Assembly (NCBI GenBank): GCA_012521895.1
Contig: JAAYLK010000027.1
Span: 1-45,106 of the forward strand
From: Clostridiales bacterium
Lineage (GTDB): Bacteria > Bacillota > Clostridia > Christensenellales > Aristaeellaceae
Length of the DNA stretch: 45,106 nucleotides
Direction: 5' to 3'
In this document: one piece after another, positions 34,829-43,870 of the stretch
How the letters are laid out: each line of letters starts with the position of its first letter
How positions within the stretch are numbered: the first letter of the stretch is position 1
Program-made: the position numbers and the translations under genes
Notes under the pieces: model-generated
The model's input: the letters and a program-made list of their open reading frames with translations, nothing else
What the model was told of the DNA's origin: nothing
Database searches by the model: none

Positions 34829-35416
34829 TCAGTCCGCCAGGGCAGCTCGCACGCTGGTTTTCAAGGCGGGCAGCACCTCCTGCTCAAACCAGGGGTTTTT
34901 GCCTTGCCAGCGGAAATTCAACGGCGAGGGGTGGACCAGCGGGAAGAAGCCCGGCAGGTAGTTTGCGTAGGCACGCACGGTCTCCGTCAGGTTTCTTTGC
35001 CTTCTGTCCCCCAGGTAGTAGGCCTGGGCGTAGGCGCCAATCAGCACAAACAAGCGCACCTCCGGCATCAGCTTGAGCAGCAGGGGGTGCCACCTGGGCG
35101 CGAAGCCCTTGCGCGGCGGATTATCCCCGCTCTTGCCCTTGCCCTGGTAGTAAAAATCCATCGGTAATTGGGCAAACTGCCTGGTGTCGCGGAACTGTTC
35201 CTCTGTGACGCCCAGCCAGTCCATCAACTTTAGCCCGCTGGCGTCCTGCCAGGGGATGCCCAGCTCCTGGGTTTTCCGGCCCGGCGCGTGGCCGACCACC
35301 ACAATCCTGGCTTTTTCACCGGCGGTAAACAGCGGCTGGTAGCCAAGCTTTGTGAAGGCGGCATTGCTTTCATCCCGGGCGATTCGCTGGCGGATTGCTT
35401 CAAACTGTTTTTGCAT
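34829..35416 (-). CDS. Uracil-DNA glycosylase family protein
   Basis: 195-aa protein of the uracil-DNA glycosylase superfamily. Motif VVVGHAPGRKTQELGIPWQD (residue ~38) corresponds to the GEAPG-like active-site loop and HPSPLNFRW near residue 162 to the HPSP loop that clamps DNA. It probably removes uracil or damaged bases; exact specificity is not predictable. GAGGAGG lies before the ATG. Next gene upstream is separated by a terminator. Confidence 0.88.
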   Translation of the reverse strand: MQKQFEAIRQRIARDESNAAFTKLGYQPLFTAGEKARIVVVGHAPGRKTQELGIPWQDASGLKLMDWLGVTEEQFRDTRQFAQLPMDFYYQGKGKSGDNPPRKGFAPRWHPLLLKLMPEVRLFVLIGAYAQAYYLGDRRQRNLTETVRAYANYLPGFFPLVHPSPLNFRWQGKNPWFEQEVLPALKTSVRAALAD

Positions 35417-35433
35417 AAGGCCTCCTCATTGTC

Positions 35434-35466
35434 CAAAAGAAAACCGGGCAGGAACATCCTACCCGG
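35434..35466 (-). terminator. Terminator of the secreted CHAP-like gene
   Basis: Minus strand CCGGG-T-AGGA, TGT loop, TCCT-G-CCCGG, then TTTTCTTTT. It lies 36 bases after the stop of the gene at 35502. Confidence 0.88.
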
Positions 35467-35501
35467 CAATCATCGGTTTGTTCAAATGGCGCTGCCTTGC
35501 G

Positions 35502-36389
35502 TCAGTACCAGGTCTGCCCAAAGGTGTTAACGAAGAAATTGTCCACATACTTGTACATGTAGTTGTCCGGATCATTCTGCATGTCCACGGGGATTTCTAA
35601 GATATTGCGCTCCTTGCGCTGGGCCAGGCTGTCATACAGGTAGCGGTAGCGCCGGATGCGGCTGTTGAGGTTGCCCTCCACTGTGTCCAGCATGTACACG
35701 CCTTCGCCCATCTCCTGAACCGCAGTCACCAGGGCCACATGGGTGTAGGGCGTGCTGCCGCGCTTGCCATAGATGACGATGTAGCCCGGCTGGGGGATGT
35801 TGGAAAGGCGGTTGCGGCTTTGAAAGCCTTCAAACAGCTTGGTCTGGGATGCCTGGCGCACCACAAAGGGGGAGCCGTCCTTTAGCGGCGGCGCGGACTT
35901 GGCGCGGTATTCCTTGTCCATGGTGACGCCCACTTCATCAAACTGGTAGCCCACGAAGGCGCCGCACCAGCCAAAGCCGTTCTTGGCGCCGGGATTGAAC
36001 CACTTGGTGTAGAGGTTGTACTTGGGAAAGGCCTCGTTGTTTGCTTCCTTCCAGTCCTCAATGGCCAGGTCGATGGCCTGCTGGATTTCAGGCGGCGTGG
36101 GCAAACTGCCCACCTTGACCTCGCAGCGAACAATGACCTCATTCTTCTTGTTCTTCAGCAGCACCAGTGTGTAGCCATCCTTGAGCGCGGTGATCTTGCC
36201 ATCCGCGGTGACCGAGGCGATGTCCGCGTGCTGGGCTTCCCAGGTGCCTTCGCCTTCAAAGGGTCCCGCTACATCGCCTACTTGCATGGGCAGCAGGATC
36301 AGCTTGGGCTCCTTCTTGCTGGCCGCCTCAGCGGGCATCAGTGGCAGGATAAAGAGCAGGGCCAAAAACAATACAAGCGCTTTTTTCAT
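35502..36389 (-). CDS. Secreted Ig-like plus CHAP-like amidase/peptidase
   Basis: Exported protein of 295 aa. The signal peptide is MKKALVLFLALLFILPLMPA, cleaved near AEA-ASKK. Residues ~28-92 resemble a bacterial Ig-like (Big_2) domain (EAQHADIASVTADGKITALK). The rest looks like a CHAP/NlpC-type cysteine amidase domain: candidate catalytic Cys in FGWCGAFVGYQFD and His in PYTHVALVTAVQ, followed by VEGN as in the family. A role in peptidoglycan or peptide cleavage outside the cell is likely. ATG 36389 has TGGAG 5 bases upstream. Monocistronic between two terminator-bounded gaps. Confidence 0.78.
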   Translation of the reverse strand: MKKALVLFLALLFILPLMPAEAASKKEPKLILLPMQVGDVAGPFEGEGTWEAQHADIASVTADGKITALKDGYTLVLLKNKKNEVIVRCEVKVGSLPTPPEIQQAIDLAIEDWKEANNEAFPKYNLYTKWFNPGAKNGFGWCGAFVGYQFDEVGVTMDKEYRAKSAPPLKDGSPFVVRQASQTKLFEGFQSRNRLSNIPQPGYIVIYGKRGSTPYTHVALVTAVQEMGEGVYMLDTVEGNLNSRIRRYRYLYDSLAQRKERNILEIPVDMQNDPDNYMYKYVDNFFVNTFGQTWY

Positions 36390-36536
36390 GATGTCTCCAG
36401 ATGGTCCGGGGCGGTTTTCAGTGAATATCTGCCCGAAGTTGCTCATGTTGCGTTTACAACACACTACCATACTGCCCCAAGCGCTATGGGCTGTCAAGCA
36501 AACGCATCCGGGCACATCACACTGTTTTCACAAAGT

Positions 36537-37976
36537 TCAGCTTTGCGGATATACGCTGCGTAACAATACCTGTGGCGGCCTGCCCACAATCAACTCCCGG
36601 CCATCGGAATAGCCTTCGTCGCTGTCTTTCAGGGTTTCAATCAAGGCCTGGCGCAGTTCCCTGATGCGGTCCTGCTTGTCCGCGTCCAGGATGGCGTTGT
36701 GGGTCTCGTCTTGATCCTTCACCAGGTCAAAGTACTGTTCCACCCCGGTCTGGGAAAACCAGATGTACTTGTCCGTCTTGCTGAGCATCATCTGGAAGCT
36801 TTTCTCGCCATACTCATGCTCACAGTGGAGGAGGTCGCGATGGATGGGCCGCAGCATGCTCTGTCCATCCAGGTCAGGCGACTTTGCGCACGCGATGTCC
36901 AGCACCGTAGGCATTACATCGCGCAGCTCCACCAGGTCCTCGCATAGGCCGGGCCTCACGCTGTCCATGCCCCAGGGCCCTTTGATGACCATGGGGATAT
37001 GGACGCTGCCCTGGTAGGGGCGGGCCTTGTGGACGCAGGCATGGTCGCTGAGCATCTCCCCATGGTCGGCGGTGAAGATGATGACCGTGTTCTCCATCAG
37101 CCGGTGCTCCGTAAGGCCTACCAGGAAGCGGCCAATCTGGTGATCCAGATGGGTGATGCAGGCGTAATAGCCCACCTGCTGCTGGCGAATCAGCTCCGGA
37201 TCCTCAGGGCCGGTGGCGCTGGAGTAATGCGCGCCCTCCCGCCGCCGGGCGTCCAGGTCGTCCCAGTCCCCCGTCTTAGGTTTGGTGAGCACCTTGTCCT
37301 TGTACATGTCAAAGTAGGCCTGGGGCGCGTCAAAGGGCGCGTGGGGCCGAACGTAGGACAGGTTCAGGAAGAAAGGCTGGCGCGGGTCCCGCCGGCGCAG
37401 GAAGTCCAGGCCGCGGCTGGTGACCCAGTTGGTGGGGTGGTATTTTTCTTCATAAATCCAGGGCCGCGCCACCCAGGAATTGCAGTCAAGCCCGGTGTCG
37501 GTAACGTCGGCATCCGCGCCCAGCTGGGTCTTGAGCCAGTAGAAATAGTCGTCCGCCACCCGCTGGTCCTCAAAATAGGCGACCGGCGGAAAGCGGTACT
37601 GGTGGAGGTAGCCGTCGTGCAAATCCACGTTGTGGTAGCCCAGGTTGTTGCGCAAGGGGTGGACATGCATCTTGCCCACGCACTGGGTGTAGTAGCCTGC
37701 CTTGGCCATCTCCCCCGCCATGGTGCGCTCATAGTCCCAGGGCACGCGGTCCTGATAACCCAGCCTGCCGGTGCGGCGCTGGCCAAGGCCCGTATGCAGG
37801 TTGGCCCTGGCCGGGATGCAGGAAGGGCAGCTGGAATAGGCGTTGGTGGAAGCCCTTCCCTGCAGATACAGCGAATCCAGGTAAGGCGTCTTCACATCCG
37901 GATGGCCCAGGGCGCCCACGCAGTCCCCGCGCATTTCGTCGGCCACGATCAACACGATGTTTGGCTGTTGTTTCAT
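36537..37976 (-). CDS. Type I sulfatase (formylglycine, Cys-type)
   Basis: Hydrolyses a sulfate ester, 479 aa. The modification motif is Cys53-I-Pro55-A-Arg57-ANLHTG, so Cys53 should become formylglycine, in anaerobes by an anSME radical SAM enzyme, which is not in the window. Metal ligands at the N-terminus are seen in NIVLIVADEMRGD and at FTADHGEMLSDH. No signal peptide, so it acts in the cytoplasm on imported sulfated substrates such as sulfated sugars. GGAGGG lies before the ATG. It shares the window with a fucosidase but is 30 kb away and in a separate operon. Confidence 0.93.
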   Translation of the reverse strand: MKQQPNIVLIVADEMRGDCVGALGHPDVKTPYLDSLYLQGRASTNAYSSCPSCIPARANLHTGLGQRRTGRLGYQDRVPWDYERTMAGEMAKAGYYTQCVGKMHVHPLRNNLGYHNVDLHDGYLHQYRFPPVAYFEDQRVADDYFYWLKTQLGADADVTDTGLDCNSWVARPWIYEEKYHPTNWVTSRGLDFLRRRDPRQPFFLNLSYVRPHAPFDAPQAYFDMYKDKVLTKPKTGDWDDLDARRREGAHYSSATGPEDPELIRQQQVGYYACITHLDHQIGRFLVGLTEHRLMENTVIIFTADHGEMLSDHACVHKARPYQGSVHIPMVIKGPWGMDSVRPGLCEDLVELRDVMPTVLDIACAKSPDLDGQSMLRPIHRDLLHCEHEYGEKSFQMMLSKTDKYIWFSQTGVEQYFDLVKDQDETHNAILDADKQDRIRELRQALIETLKDSDEGYSDGRELIVGRPPQVLLRSVYPQS

Positions 37977-38092
37977 ATGCTGTCCCTCCCGTTCTTTGTA
38001 GTATACAACAATTGGGCCAAAGCATGAACCGGACGCCGCTGTTTCAAAATGCGATAATGCGAACTTTTGTTCTGTTTTTGCGCCCCAAAGCC

Positions 38093-38122
38093 TTGTAATC
38101 CAAAGCGCGGATATGCTAAACT
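38093..38122 (+). promoter_or_regulatory. Possible promoter of rimO-pgsA-recA
   Basis: TTGTAA (38093-38098), 18-base spacer, TAAACT (38117-38122). A small perfect stem TTCAGCC-AA-GGCTGAA follows in the leader, directly before the ribosome binding site. Confidence 0.4.
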
Positions 38123-38164
38123 AAGCATGTTCAGCCAAGGCTGAAAAAAGGACAGGAAGTGTGC

Positions 38165-39484
38165 ATGAAGGTAGGCGTCATCTCGCTTGGTTGCGTTAAA
38201 AACCGTGTGGATACCGAAGAAATGCTGTCATTTTTGCAAAATGACGGCTTTGAATTTGTAAACGAGGCGGACAAGGCGGACATCCTGGTGGTGAACACCT
38301 GCGGTTTCATTGCCTCTGCCAAGGAAGAGTCCATCGACGCCATCCTGGAGATGGCGGAATACAAGAAAAACGGCCCTTGCAAGCTGCTGTGCGTGACAGG
38401 CTGCCTGGCCCAGCGCTATGGGGATGAGTTGCTTGAGCAGATCCCCGAAATTGACGTGCTGACCGGCGTGTCCCAGTACCCGAAACTGCCGGAGTTCATC
38501 AGGGATGCCCTCAAGGGCCAGCGCACGGGCACCACCCAGCGCGGGGAGGACTTCACCGGCTGCGGCCGCGTGCTGACCACCGCCCCCTACACCGCCTATG
38601 TGCGCGTATCCGAAGGCTGTGACAACCGCTGCGCCTACTGCGCCATTCCGCTGATCCGCGGCGGCTTCCGCTCTCGCCCTGAGGAGGACATCCTGAAGGA
38701 AATGAAGGAGCTGGCTGCACGGGGCGCACGGGAGCAGATCATTATTTCCCAGGACACCACCCGCTACGGCAGCGACCTTGTTGGCGCCTCCCTGCCCCTC
38801 CTGCTGGACAAGGCTGCTCAGATAGAGGGCATTGACTGGCTGCGGGTGCTGTATTGCTACCCGGAGCAGACCGACATCGCCCTGATTGACGCGATGGCGG
38901 CAAACCCCAAGTTCTGCCGCTACCTGGATTTGCCCTTGCAGCATGCCTCTCCCCGGGTCCTTAAAAAGATGCGCAGGCGGGGCGACATCGAACAGATTGA
39001 ACAGGTCCTGCTGCACGCCAGGCAGCTGGGCTTCGCCCTGCGCACCACCATGATTGTTGGCTTCCCCGGAGAGACCGAGGAGGACTTTGAGCGGCTGCTG
39101 GCCTTTTGCGAGCGGGTACGCTTTGACCGGCTGGGCGCCTTCGCCTTTTCACCGGAGGAGGACACCCCCGCCTACCGTATGAACAACCAGGTTGATGAGG
39201 ACATCAAGCAGGAGCGCCTGGACAAACTGATGGCCCAGCAGCAGCGGATTTCGCTGGAGCTGAACCAGCAGCGCGTTGGAAAGCGGTACCAGGTGCTCAT
39301 CACCCAGGTTACAGGCAAAACGGCGCAGGGCCGCTCCGCCTGGGAAGCGCCTGACAGCGACGGCATCATCGCCTTCACCCATGACGGCAGCCTGAAGGAA
39401 GGCGATTTTGTGACCGTGCTGATTGACCAAGCCACCGCCTATGACCTGAGCGGCCAGGCGGTACAGGGGGAAACGGAACAATGA
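38165..39484 (+). CDS. rimO: Ribosomal protein S12 methylthiotransferase RimO
   Basis: Radical SAM enzyme (439 aa) that methylthiolates an aspartate of ribosomal protein S12. Order of domains: N-terminal UPF0004 domain with cluster cysteines (SLGCVKNRVDTEEM, VVNTCGFI, TGCLAQRYGDEL), radical SAM cluster CDNRCAYCAIP near residue 155, and a C-terminal TRAM domain. HASPRVLKKMRRRGD is typical of RimO rather than MiaB. The ATG at 38165 gives the usual RimO N-terminus MKVGVISLGC; a GTG two codons earlier is possible. Overlaps pgsA by 4 bases. Confidence 0.95.
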   Translation: MKVGVISLGCVKNRVDTEEMLSFLQNDGFEFVNEADKADILVVNTCGFIASAKEESIDAILEMAEYKKNGPCKLLCVTGCLAQRYGDELLEQIPEIDVLTGVSQYPKLPEFIRDALKGQRTGTTQRGEDFTGCGRVLTTAPYTAYVRVSEGCDNRCAYCAIPLIRGGFRSRPEEDILKEMKELAARGAREQIIISQDTTRYGSDLVGASLPLLLDKAAQIEGIDWLRVLYCYPEQTDIALIDAMAANPKFCRYLDLPLQHASPRVLKKMRRRGDIEQIEQVLLHARQLGFALRTTMIVGFPGETEEDFERLLAFCERVRFDRLGAFAFSPEEDTPAYRMNNQVDEDIKQERLDKLMAQQQRISLELNQQRVGKRYQVLITQVTGKTAQGRSAWEAPDSDGIIAFTHDGSLKEGDFVTVLIDQATAYDLSGQAVQGETEQ

Positions 39485-39996
39485 ACCTGCCCAACAAGCT
39501 GACCCTGCTGCGCATCGCGATGATTCCCCTGTGCGTCCTGTTCATCATCCTGAGCTGGTACACCGTGGCCGGCATCCTCTTCATCATCGCCAGCATCACG
39601 GATTTCCTGGATGGCTACATCGCGCGCAAGCACCAGCTGGTCACCAACTTTGGCAAGTTCGCCGACCCCGTGGCCGACAAAATCCTGTCCCTGTGCGTGA
39701 TGATCGCCCTGATTCCCACCATCGGCTATCCCTGGTGGGCCGCCTGCATCGTGGCCGCGCGGGAATTGGCGGTGGACGGGCTGCGCCTGGTGGCGGTTGA
39801 GCAGGGCGTGGTCATCCCCGCGGGCAAGCTGGGCAAGATCAAGACCAATTTCCAGTTTTTCAGCGTCCTGTCCGCGCTGTTCTTTTTGCCTTACGGCATC
39901 ACCCTGGCGCTTTGCATCATCATGTCCCTGTTGACCATCGTCTCGGGGATCGAGTATTTCACCGCTTCCAAGAACCTGTTTTCCTTGAAGAAATAG
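39481..39996 (+). CDS. pgsA: CDP-diacylglycerol--glycerol-3-phosphate 3-phosphatidyltransferase
   Basis: Membrane enzyme of phosphatidylglycerol synthesis, 171 aa. The CDP-alcohol phosphotransferase motif is complete: [20 protein letters not shown] followed by ADPVADKI. Four to five membrane segments. Its ATG overlaps the rimO stop (ATGA), and recA follows after 26 bases; rimO-pgsA-recA-like order is common in Clostridia. Confidence 0.95.
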   Translation: MNLPNKLTLLRIAMIPLCVLFIILSWYTVAGILFIIASITDFLDGYIARKHQLVTNFGKFADPVADKILSLCVMIALIPTIGYPWWAACIVAARELAVDGLRLVAVEQGVVIPAGKLGKIKTNFQFFSVLSALFFLPYGITLALCIIMSLLTIVSGIEYFTASKNLFSLKK

Positions 39997-40022
39997 CAAC
40001 ACAGATAAGAGAGGGCACACAC

Positions 40023-41102
40023 ATGGCAGCAAAAACCACCAAGGCGGAACTGGCAGCCCAGGCCGCCAGCAACGAAAAGACCCAGGCGCTGGACCGCGCC
40101 CTGGCGGCGCTGGACAAGCAGTTTGGCCGCGGCACCGTGATGAAATTGGGCGAGCAGAGCAAGATGCAGGTGGAGGTCATCCCCACCGGCTGCATTGAAC
40201 TGGACATAGCCCTGGGGGTGGGCGGCATCCCGCGCGGCAGGATCATTGAGATTTTTGGGCCGGAATCCTCCGGTAAGACCACCGTGGCCCTCCACCTGAT
40301 CGCAGAAGCCCAGAAGATGGGCGGCCTGGCCGCCTTCATTGACGCCGAGCACGCCCTGGACCCCGCCTATGCCCAGCGCCTGGGCGTCAACATCGATGAA
40401 TTGTATGTCTCCCAGCCCAGCACGGGTGAAGACGCGCTGGAAATCGCCGAAGCCCTCATCCGCTCCGGCGCCATTGACATGGTGGTGGTGGACTCCGTCG
40501 CGGCGCTGGTGCCGCGCGCTGAAATTGACGGCGAAATGGGCGACACCTTTGTAGGCCTCCAGGCCCGCATGATGAGCCAGGCCATGCGCAAGCTGGCGGG
40601 CGTGGTCAGCAAGACCTCCGCCATCGCGGTCTTCATCAACCAGCTACGTGAGAAGGTTGGCGTGATGTACGGCAACCCTGAGACCACCCCCGGCGGCCGG
40701 GCGCTGAAGTTCTACGCCTCTGTGCGCCTTGACGTGCGCCGCGCCGAGCAGCTCAAGAACGGCACCGAGGTGGTGGGCAACCGCACCAAGGTGAAGGTGG
40801 TCAAGAACAAGGTGGCCCCGCCCTTCCGCGTGGCGGAGTTTGACCTGCTCTACGGCTACGGCATCAGCCGCGAATCCAGCCTGCTGGACATGGCGGTGGA
40901 GCGCGACATCATCCAGAAATCCGGTGCCTGGTTCTCCTACAAGGACCTGCGCATCGCCCAGGGGCGTGACAACGCGCGCAAGTACCTGGTGGACAACCGC
41001 GAAATCGCCAATGAGATTGAGGCCGCCATCCGCCTCACCCTGCAGCCGGACAGCGTCAAAACCGAAGGCGAGAACGACGGCGACACCGGCAGCGACGATT
41101 AA
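40023..41102 (+). CDS. recA: Recombinase RecA
   Basis: Homologous recombination and SOS coprotease, 359 aa. Walker [10 protein letters not shown] near residue 80, [20 protein letters not shown], Walker B-region [20 protein letters not shown], and loop regions [19 protein letters not shown] and [20 protein letters not shown] are all present. The C-terminus is acidic ([11 protein letters not shown]), as usual. GAGAGGG before ATG 40023. No recX follows; a repeat and a terminator do. Confidence 0.98.
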   Translation: MAAKTTKAELAAQAASNEKTQALDRALAALDKQFGRGTVMKLGEQSKMQVEVIPTGCIELDIALGVGGIPRGRIIEIFGPESSGKTTVALHLIAEAQKMGGLAAFIDAEHALDPAYAQRLGVNIDELYVSQPSTGEDALEIAEALIRSGAIDMVVVDSVAALVPRAEIDGEMGDTFVGLQARMMSQAMRKLAGVVSKTSAIAVFINQLREKVGVMYGNPETTPGGRALKFYASVRLDVRRAEQLKNGTEVVGNRTKVKVVKNKVAPPFRVAEFDLLYGYGISRESSLLDMAVERDIIQKSGAWFSYKDLRIAQGRDNARKYLVDNREIANEIEAAIRLTLQPDSVKTEGENDGDTGSDD

Positions 41103-41131
41103 TACTAAATTCAATCATTAACGCTTTGATG

Positions 41132-41218
41132 TGATGGTCTTTTTGCGCCTCCGCTTTGCTTCATTCGCTCAACGTAGGCTACGGCTACGCCTCGCTCATT
41201 CAGCTTCGCGGAGCCATC
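41132..41218. repeat. Imperfect palindromic intergenic repeat (REP/BIME-like)
   Basis: Nested arms: GATGG ... CCATC (41132, 41214), CTCCGC ... GCGGAG (41149-41154, 41208-41213) and GTAG-GCTACGG-CTAC in the centre, plus mirrored CATTCGCTC and CGCTCATTC pieces. It has no coding character and looks like an extragenic palindromic repeat unit; copy number cannot be seen from one window. Confidence 0.5.
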
Positions 41219-41281
41219 AAAAATCCTCATCCCATCTATTCGTTTCTGCTTTCATTTAGTATAATCATTCACGGCTACATG

Positions 41282-41317
41282 AAGCAAAAAACCTTCCGCG
41301 AGGGAGGTTTTTTGCTT
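41282..41317. terminator. Bidirectional terminator between recA and MATE gene
   Basis: A 16-bp stem (one G-U): AAGCAAAAAACCTTCC, GCGA loop, GGGAGGTTTTTTGCTT. A-run and T-run on either side make it work for recA (+) and for the convergent MATE gene (-). Confidence 0.92.
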
Positions 41318-41331
41318 GGTGATGATTTGAT

Positions 41332-42741
41332 TCAGGAAAGGCGCATCCTGGTCCACACCCCGGATCTGATACGCCGGGCCAACAAGAAGTTGCGCACCAC
41401 CGCGTCAATCAAAAAGGAGAACCAGGGGCCGGTGGCGGTCAGGAACAGCGCCGGGAACACCGGGTCCAGCGGAAAGCAGAACAGCCAGGTCAGCGCCGGG
41501 CGCAGGATGCCCACGCCGATGAGGGCGATCAGGGCGACATACTTCACATCCCCCGCCCCCCGCAAGCAGCCGGCATAGACCACGCGCCCGTTCTGGGGCA
41601 GCAGGCCGGGGATGACCACCAGAAAGCCTGCCGTCGCCGCCTGGATGACGGCCTCATCCTGGGTGAACAGCGCCGCCATGTCACGGCGCAAGAGGAACAT
41701 GGCAACCATCAGCAGGATGGACACCGCCACCGAGATGTGGCGCGCCGCGCTGACGGAGCGCTTGGCCCGCAGCTCATCCTCTGCCCCCAGGCTCTGCCCC
41801 ACCATGGCCACCCCGGCGGTCGCCACGCCGTCACACAGGGTGAAGGACAGGGAGGACACCTGGCTGACCACCTGAAAAGCCGCGAAGGTGACGGTGCCCA
41901 GGGAAGCGATGACGCGGTTGGTGAGCACAAAGCCCAATCGTAAAAAACCGGATTCCGCCAGCGCGGAGCTGCCAACATTCAACAGGGCTTTCAGGGTGGT
42001 TTGGTCAAAGCGGGGGACGCGCGGGCGGTAGCGCAGGGGTGAGCCTTCCCGCATCACAAACCAGATGGAGATAAGCCCGGCGCAGACGGTGCCAATCAAG
42101 GTGGCGATGGCCGCGCCATTCACCCCCAACCGCGGGAAGCCCAGGTGGCCATTGATGAGCAGGAAATTGAAGGTGAGGTTCAGGACATTGCTCACCATGT
42201 GCGTCACCAGGGTAATTCTGGTCTGCCCCAACCCACGGAAGGCCGCGGTGACGCACAGCTGGATGCTGTTGAAGATGAAGCCCAGGGAGATAATCTGAAA
42301 ATAGTTCACCGAAAGGTCAAAGGTGTCCTCATTGGCGCCGGAGAAGCGCATCAAGGGCTCCGCCAGGAAGAAGCCAATCAGGGTAATGAGCGCGCCCAGC
42401 AGCAGGCTGATGAAAAGGGATTGTTCAAGGCAGGCACGGATGCCCTTCTCATCCCCCGCGCCTTTGCGCCGGGCCACAAGCGCGGTGGTGCCGATGCTGA
42501 GCGACTGCGCCAGCACCAGCAGGATCATCCGCGGCTGGGCGGTCAAGCCCACCGCCGCGATGGCCGCCGGGCTGATGGAGCCCACCATCATGGTGTCCGC
42601 CGAGGTGATGACGCTGATGAGCAGGCCTTCCAGGGCCGCGGGCCAGGCGATGCGGAGGGCCTGGCGGTACAAGGGCAGCATCGTTTGCCGGCTCGCCCCG
42701 TACCAGCTCTTGTTCAGCCAGGTGTTCAGCACGCTCCGCAC
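41332..42741 (-). CDS. MATE family efflux transporter
   Basis: Cation-coupled multidrug efflux protein, 469 aa with about 12 membrane segments in two related halves. Family features: ALRIAWPAALEGLLISVITS at the start of helix 1, ADTMMVGSISPAAIAAVGLT, and AAFRGLGQTRITLVTHMVSN near residue 175, with the second-half counterpart YAGCLRGAGDVKYVALIALI. I choose GTG 42741 with GGAAGGAG at 6 bases; ATG 42768 has no ribosome binding site. Substrate unknown. It lies downstream of lepB across a hairpin at 42778-42802. Confidence 0.92.
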   Translation of the reverse strand: MRSVLNTWLNKSWYGASRQTMLPLYRQALRIAWPAALEGLLISVITSADTMMVGSISPAAIAAVGLTAQPRMILLVLAQSLSIGTTALVARRKGAGDEKGIRACLEQSLFISLLLGALITLIGFFLAEPLMRFSGANEDTFDLSVNYFQIISLGFIFNSIQLCVTAAFRGLGQTRITLVTHMVSNVLNLTFNFLLINGHLGFPRLGVNGAAIATLIGTVCAGLISIWFVMREGSPLRYRPRVPRFDQTTLKALLNVGSSALAESGFLRLGFVLTNRVIASLGTVTFAAFQVVSQVSSLSFTLCDGVATAGVAMVGQSLGAEDELRAKRSVSAARHISVAVSILLMVAMFLLRRDMAALFTQDEAVIQAATAGFLVVIPGLLPQNGRVVYAGCLRGAGDVKYVALIALIGVGILRPALTWLFCFPLDPVFPALFLTATGPWFSFLIDAVVRNFLLARRIRSGVWTRMRLS

Positions 42742-42777
42742 CGCGGTCTCCTTCCCTATAAACCCCATGAAAGCACG

Positions 42778-42802
42778 CTGCCCCAGGAAGATCCCGGGGC
42801 AG
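42778..42802 (-). terminator. Stem-loop after lepB, weak terminator
   Basis: CTGCCCC and GGGGCAG form the base of a GC-rich hairpin 18 bases after the lepB stop. The tail (CGTGCTTTC) is only weakly T-rich, so read-through into the MATE gene is possible. Confidence 0.45.
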
Positions 42803-42819
42803 CAGCGCAGCAAGCTGTA

Positions 42820-43515
42820 TTAGTGAATTGCCCTGATTTTGTTCAGCGGCAGCAGCACGAACTGTGCCTTGCCCACAATCATGTCCCGGCTCAAGGGCCC
42901 CACGTCGCTGGAACGGCCGTCATGGCTGGAGGCGCGGTTGTCCCCCATCACCATGTACTCGTTCTCACCCAGCACCCGGCGCGCGTAATCCTGCCGGGCG
43001 GGATAATCGATGTAGGGCTCCTCCACCACCTTGTCATTGACGACAAGCTGGCCATTGACCATGGCCACGGTGTCCCCTGGCAGGGCCACCAGGCGCTTGA
43101 CGAACAGCTCATGGGACACCAACTGCAGGTCCAGCGGCGCGCCCAGGCGCAGGTCGGCGACTTTGTTGCGGTTGGGGAAGCGCACGATTACGACATCACC
43201 GCGCTCCAACTTGTTCAGCAGCACCGCCGGCTTGGTCACCAGCACGATTTCACCGTCCTGCAGCGTTTCCAGCATGCTCTTGCCATCCACCCGGATGGGC
43301 TCAAACAAAAGGGCGCGGACAGACATCGCGATGACGACGGCCAACAACAAGGTGCCTACCCAGCTCAAGATTTCCTGTCCCACGGTCTTCTTTTTCTTTT
43401 CCTTCTTGCCCTTCCCCTTTTTGGGGGCGGCCGCATCCTCTTGTGTGGTGTTGGCAGGCGCCATGTTTTGCTCTGTCACTTCCTGCTCGTTGGGGTTCTT
43501 GTTCTGGTCGGTCAT
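42820..43515 (-). CDS. lepB: Signal peptidase I
   Basis: Membrane serine protease (231 aa) that removes signal peptides, such as those of the binding protein, DUF5696 and CHAP-like proteins here. A lysine-rich cytoplasmic N-terminus of ~45 residues precedes one membrane helix (SWVGTLLLAVVIAMSVRALL). Catalytic Ser80 in GKSMLETL, general base Lys140 in VKRLVALPGD, and GDNRASSHDGRS box near the end. The ATG overlaps the DUF951 stop by 4 bases. Confidence 0.96.
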   Translation of the reverse strand: MTDQNKNPNEQEVTEQNMAPANTTQEDAAAPKKGKGKKEKKKKTVGQEILSWVGTLLLAVVIAMSVRALLFEPIRVDGKSMLETLQDGEIVLVTKPAVLLNKLERGDVVIVRFPNRNKVADLRLGAPLDLQLVSHELFVKRLVALPGDTVAMVNGQLVVNDKVVEEPYIDYPARQDYARRVLGENEYMVMGDNRASSHDGRSSDVGPLSRDMIVGKAQFVLLPLNKIRAIH

Positions 43516-43790
43516 TGGTGCTCTCCTTCATCCCGCGGATTTGCGGTATCGCCGCGCGTTTGCAATTGCTCTGCCTGGATGCCAAGGCTGACTTCCGGCG
43601 CGACTGGCCCGGGAGTAATCAGTTTTTTCCGTCTGCGCAAAAACTCCACCCGGTCCAGCATCACCACCCGGCCGCAGCCGGAGCATTTGATCTTGATGTC
43701 AGCGCCAATGCGGGTCACCGTCCAGATGGCGCTGCCGCAGGGGTGCTTCTTGCGCATCTCCACCACGTCATGCATCCTGATTTCATCCAT
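43512..43790 (-). CDS. DUF951 family small protein
   Basis: 92-aa protein with the family pattern HDVVEMRKKHPCGSAIWTVT, RIGADIKIKCSGCGRVVML and a basic end. Three cysteines (HPCGS, CSGC) may bind metal. Function unknown; the family has been compared to nucleic-acid-binding proteins. ATG 43790 gives the usual family N-terminus; a GTG at 43805 is nearer to GGAGCGAG, so the start is not certain. It is coupled to lepB and has a clear promoter. Confidence 0.82.
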   Translation of the reverse strand: MDEIRMHDVVEMRKKHPCGSAIWTVTRIGADIKIKCSGCGRVVMLDRVEFLRRRKKLITPGPVAPEVSLGIQAEQLQTRGDTANPRDEGEHQ

Positions 43791-43816
43791 TGGCAAACTG
43801 TTCACCTCGCTCCGCT

Positions 43817-43845
43817 ATTATATGCAAATCAAAGCCGCAGGGCAA
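43817..43845 (-). promoter_or_regulatory. Promoter of DUF951-lepB operon
   Basis: Minus strand TTGCCC (43845-43840), 17-base spacer, consensus TATAAT (43822-43817), 27 bases before the ATG. Confidence 0.65.
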
Positions 43846-43870
43846 GCAAGCGCGCAGCCCAAATCCATGA

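Noticed and set aside
34729-34830. PyrR-type attenuator or riboswitch before pyrC
   Set aside because: The leader after the predicted promoter is only about 37 bases and contains no stem plus T-run.
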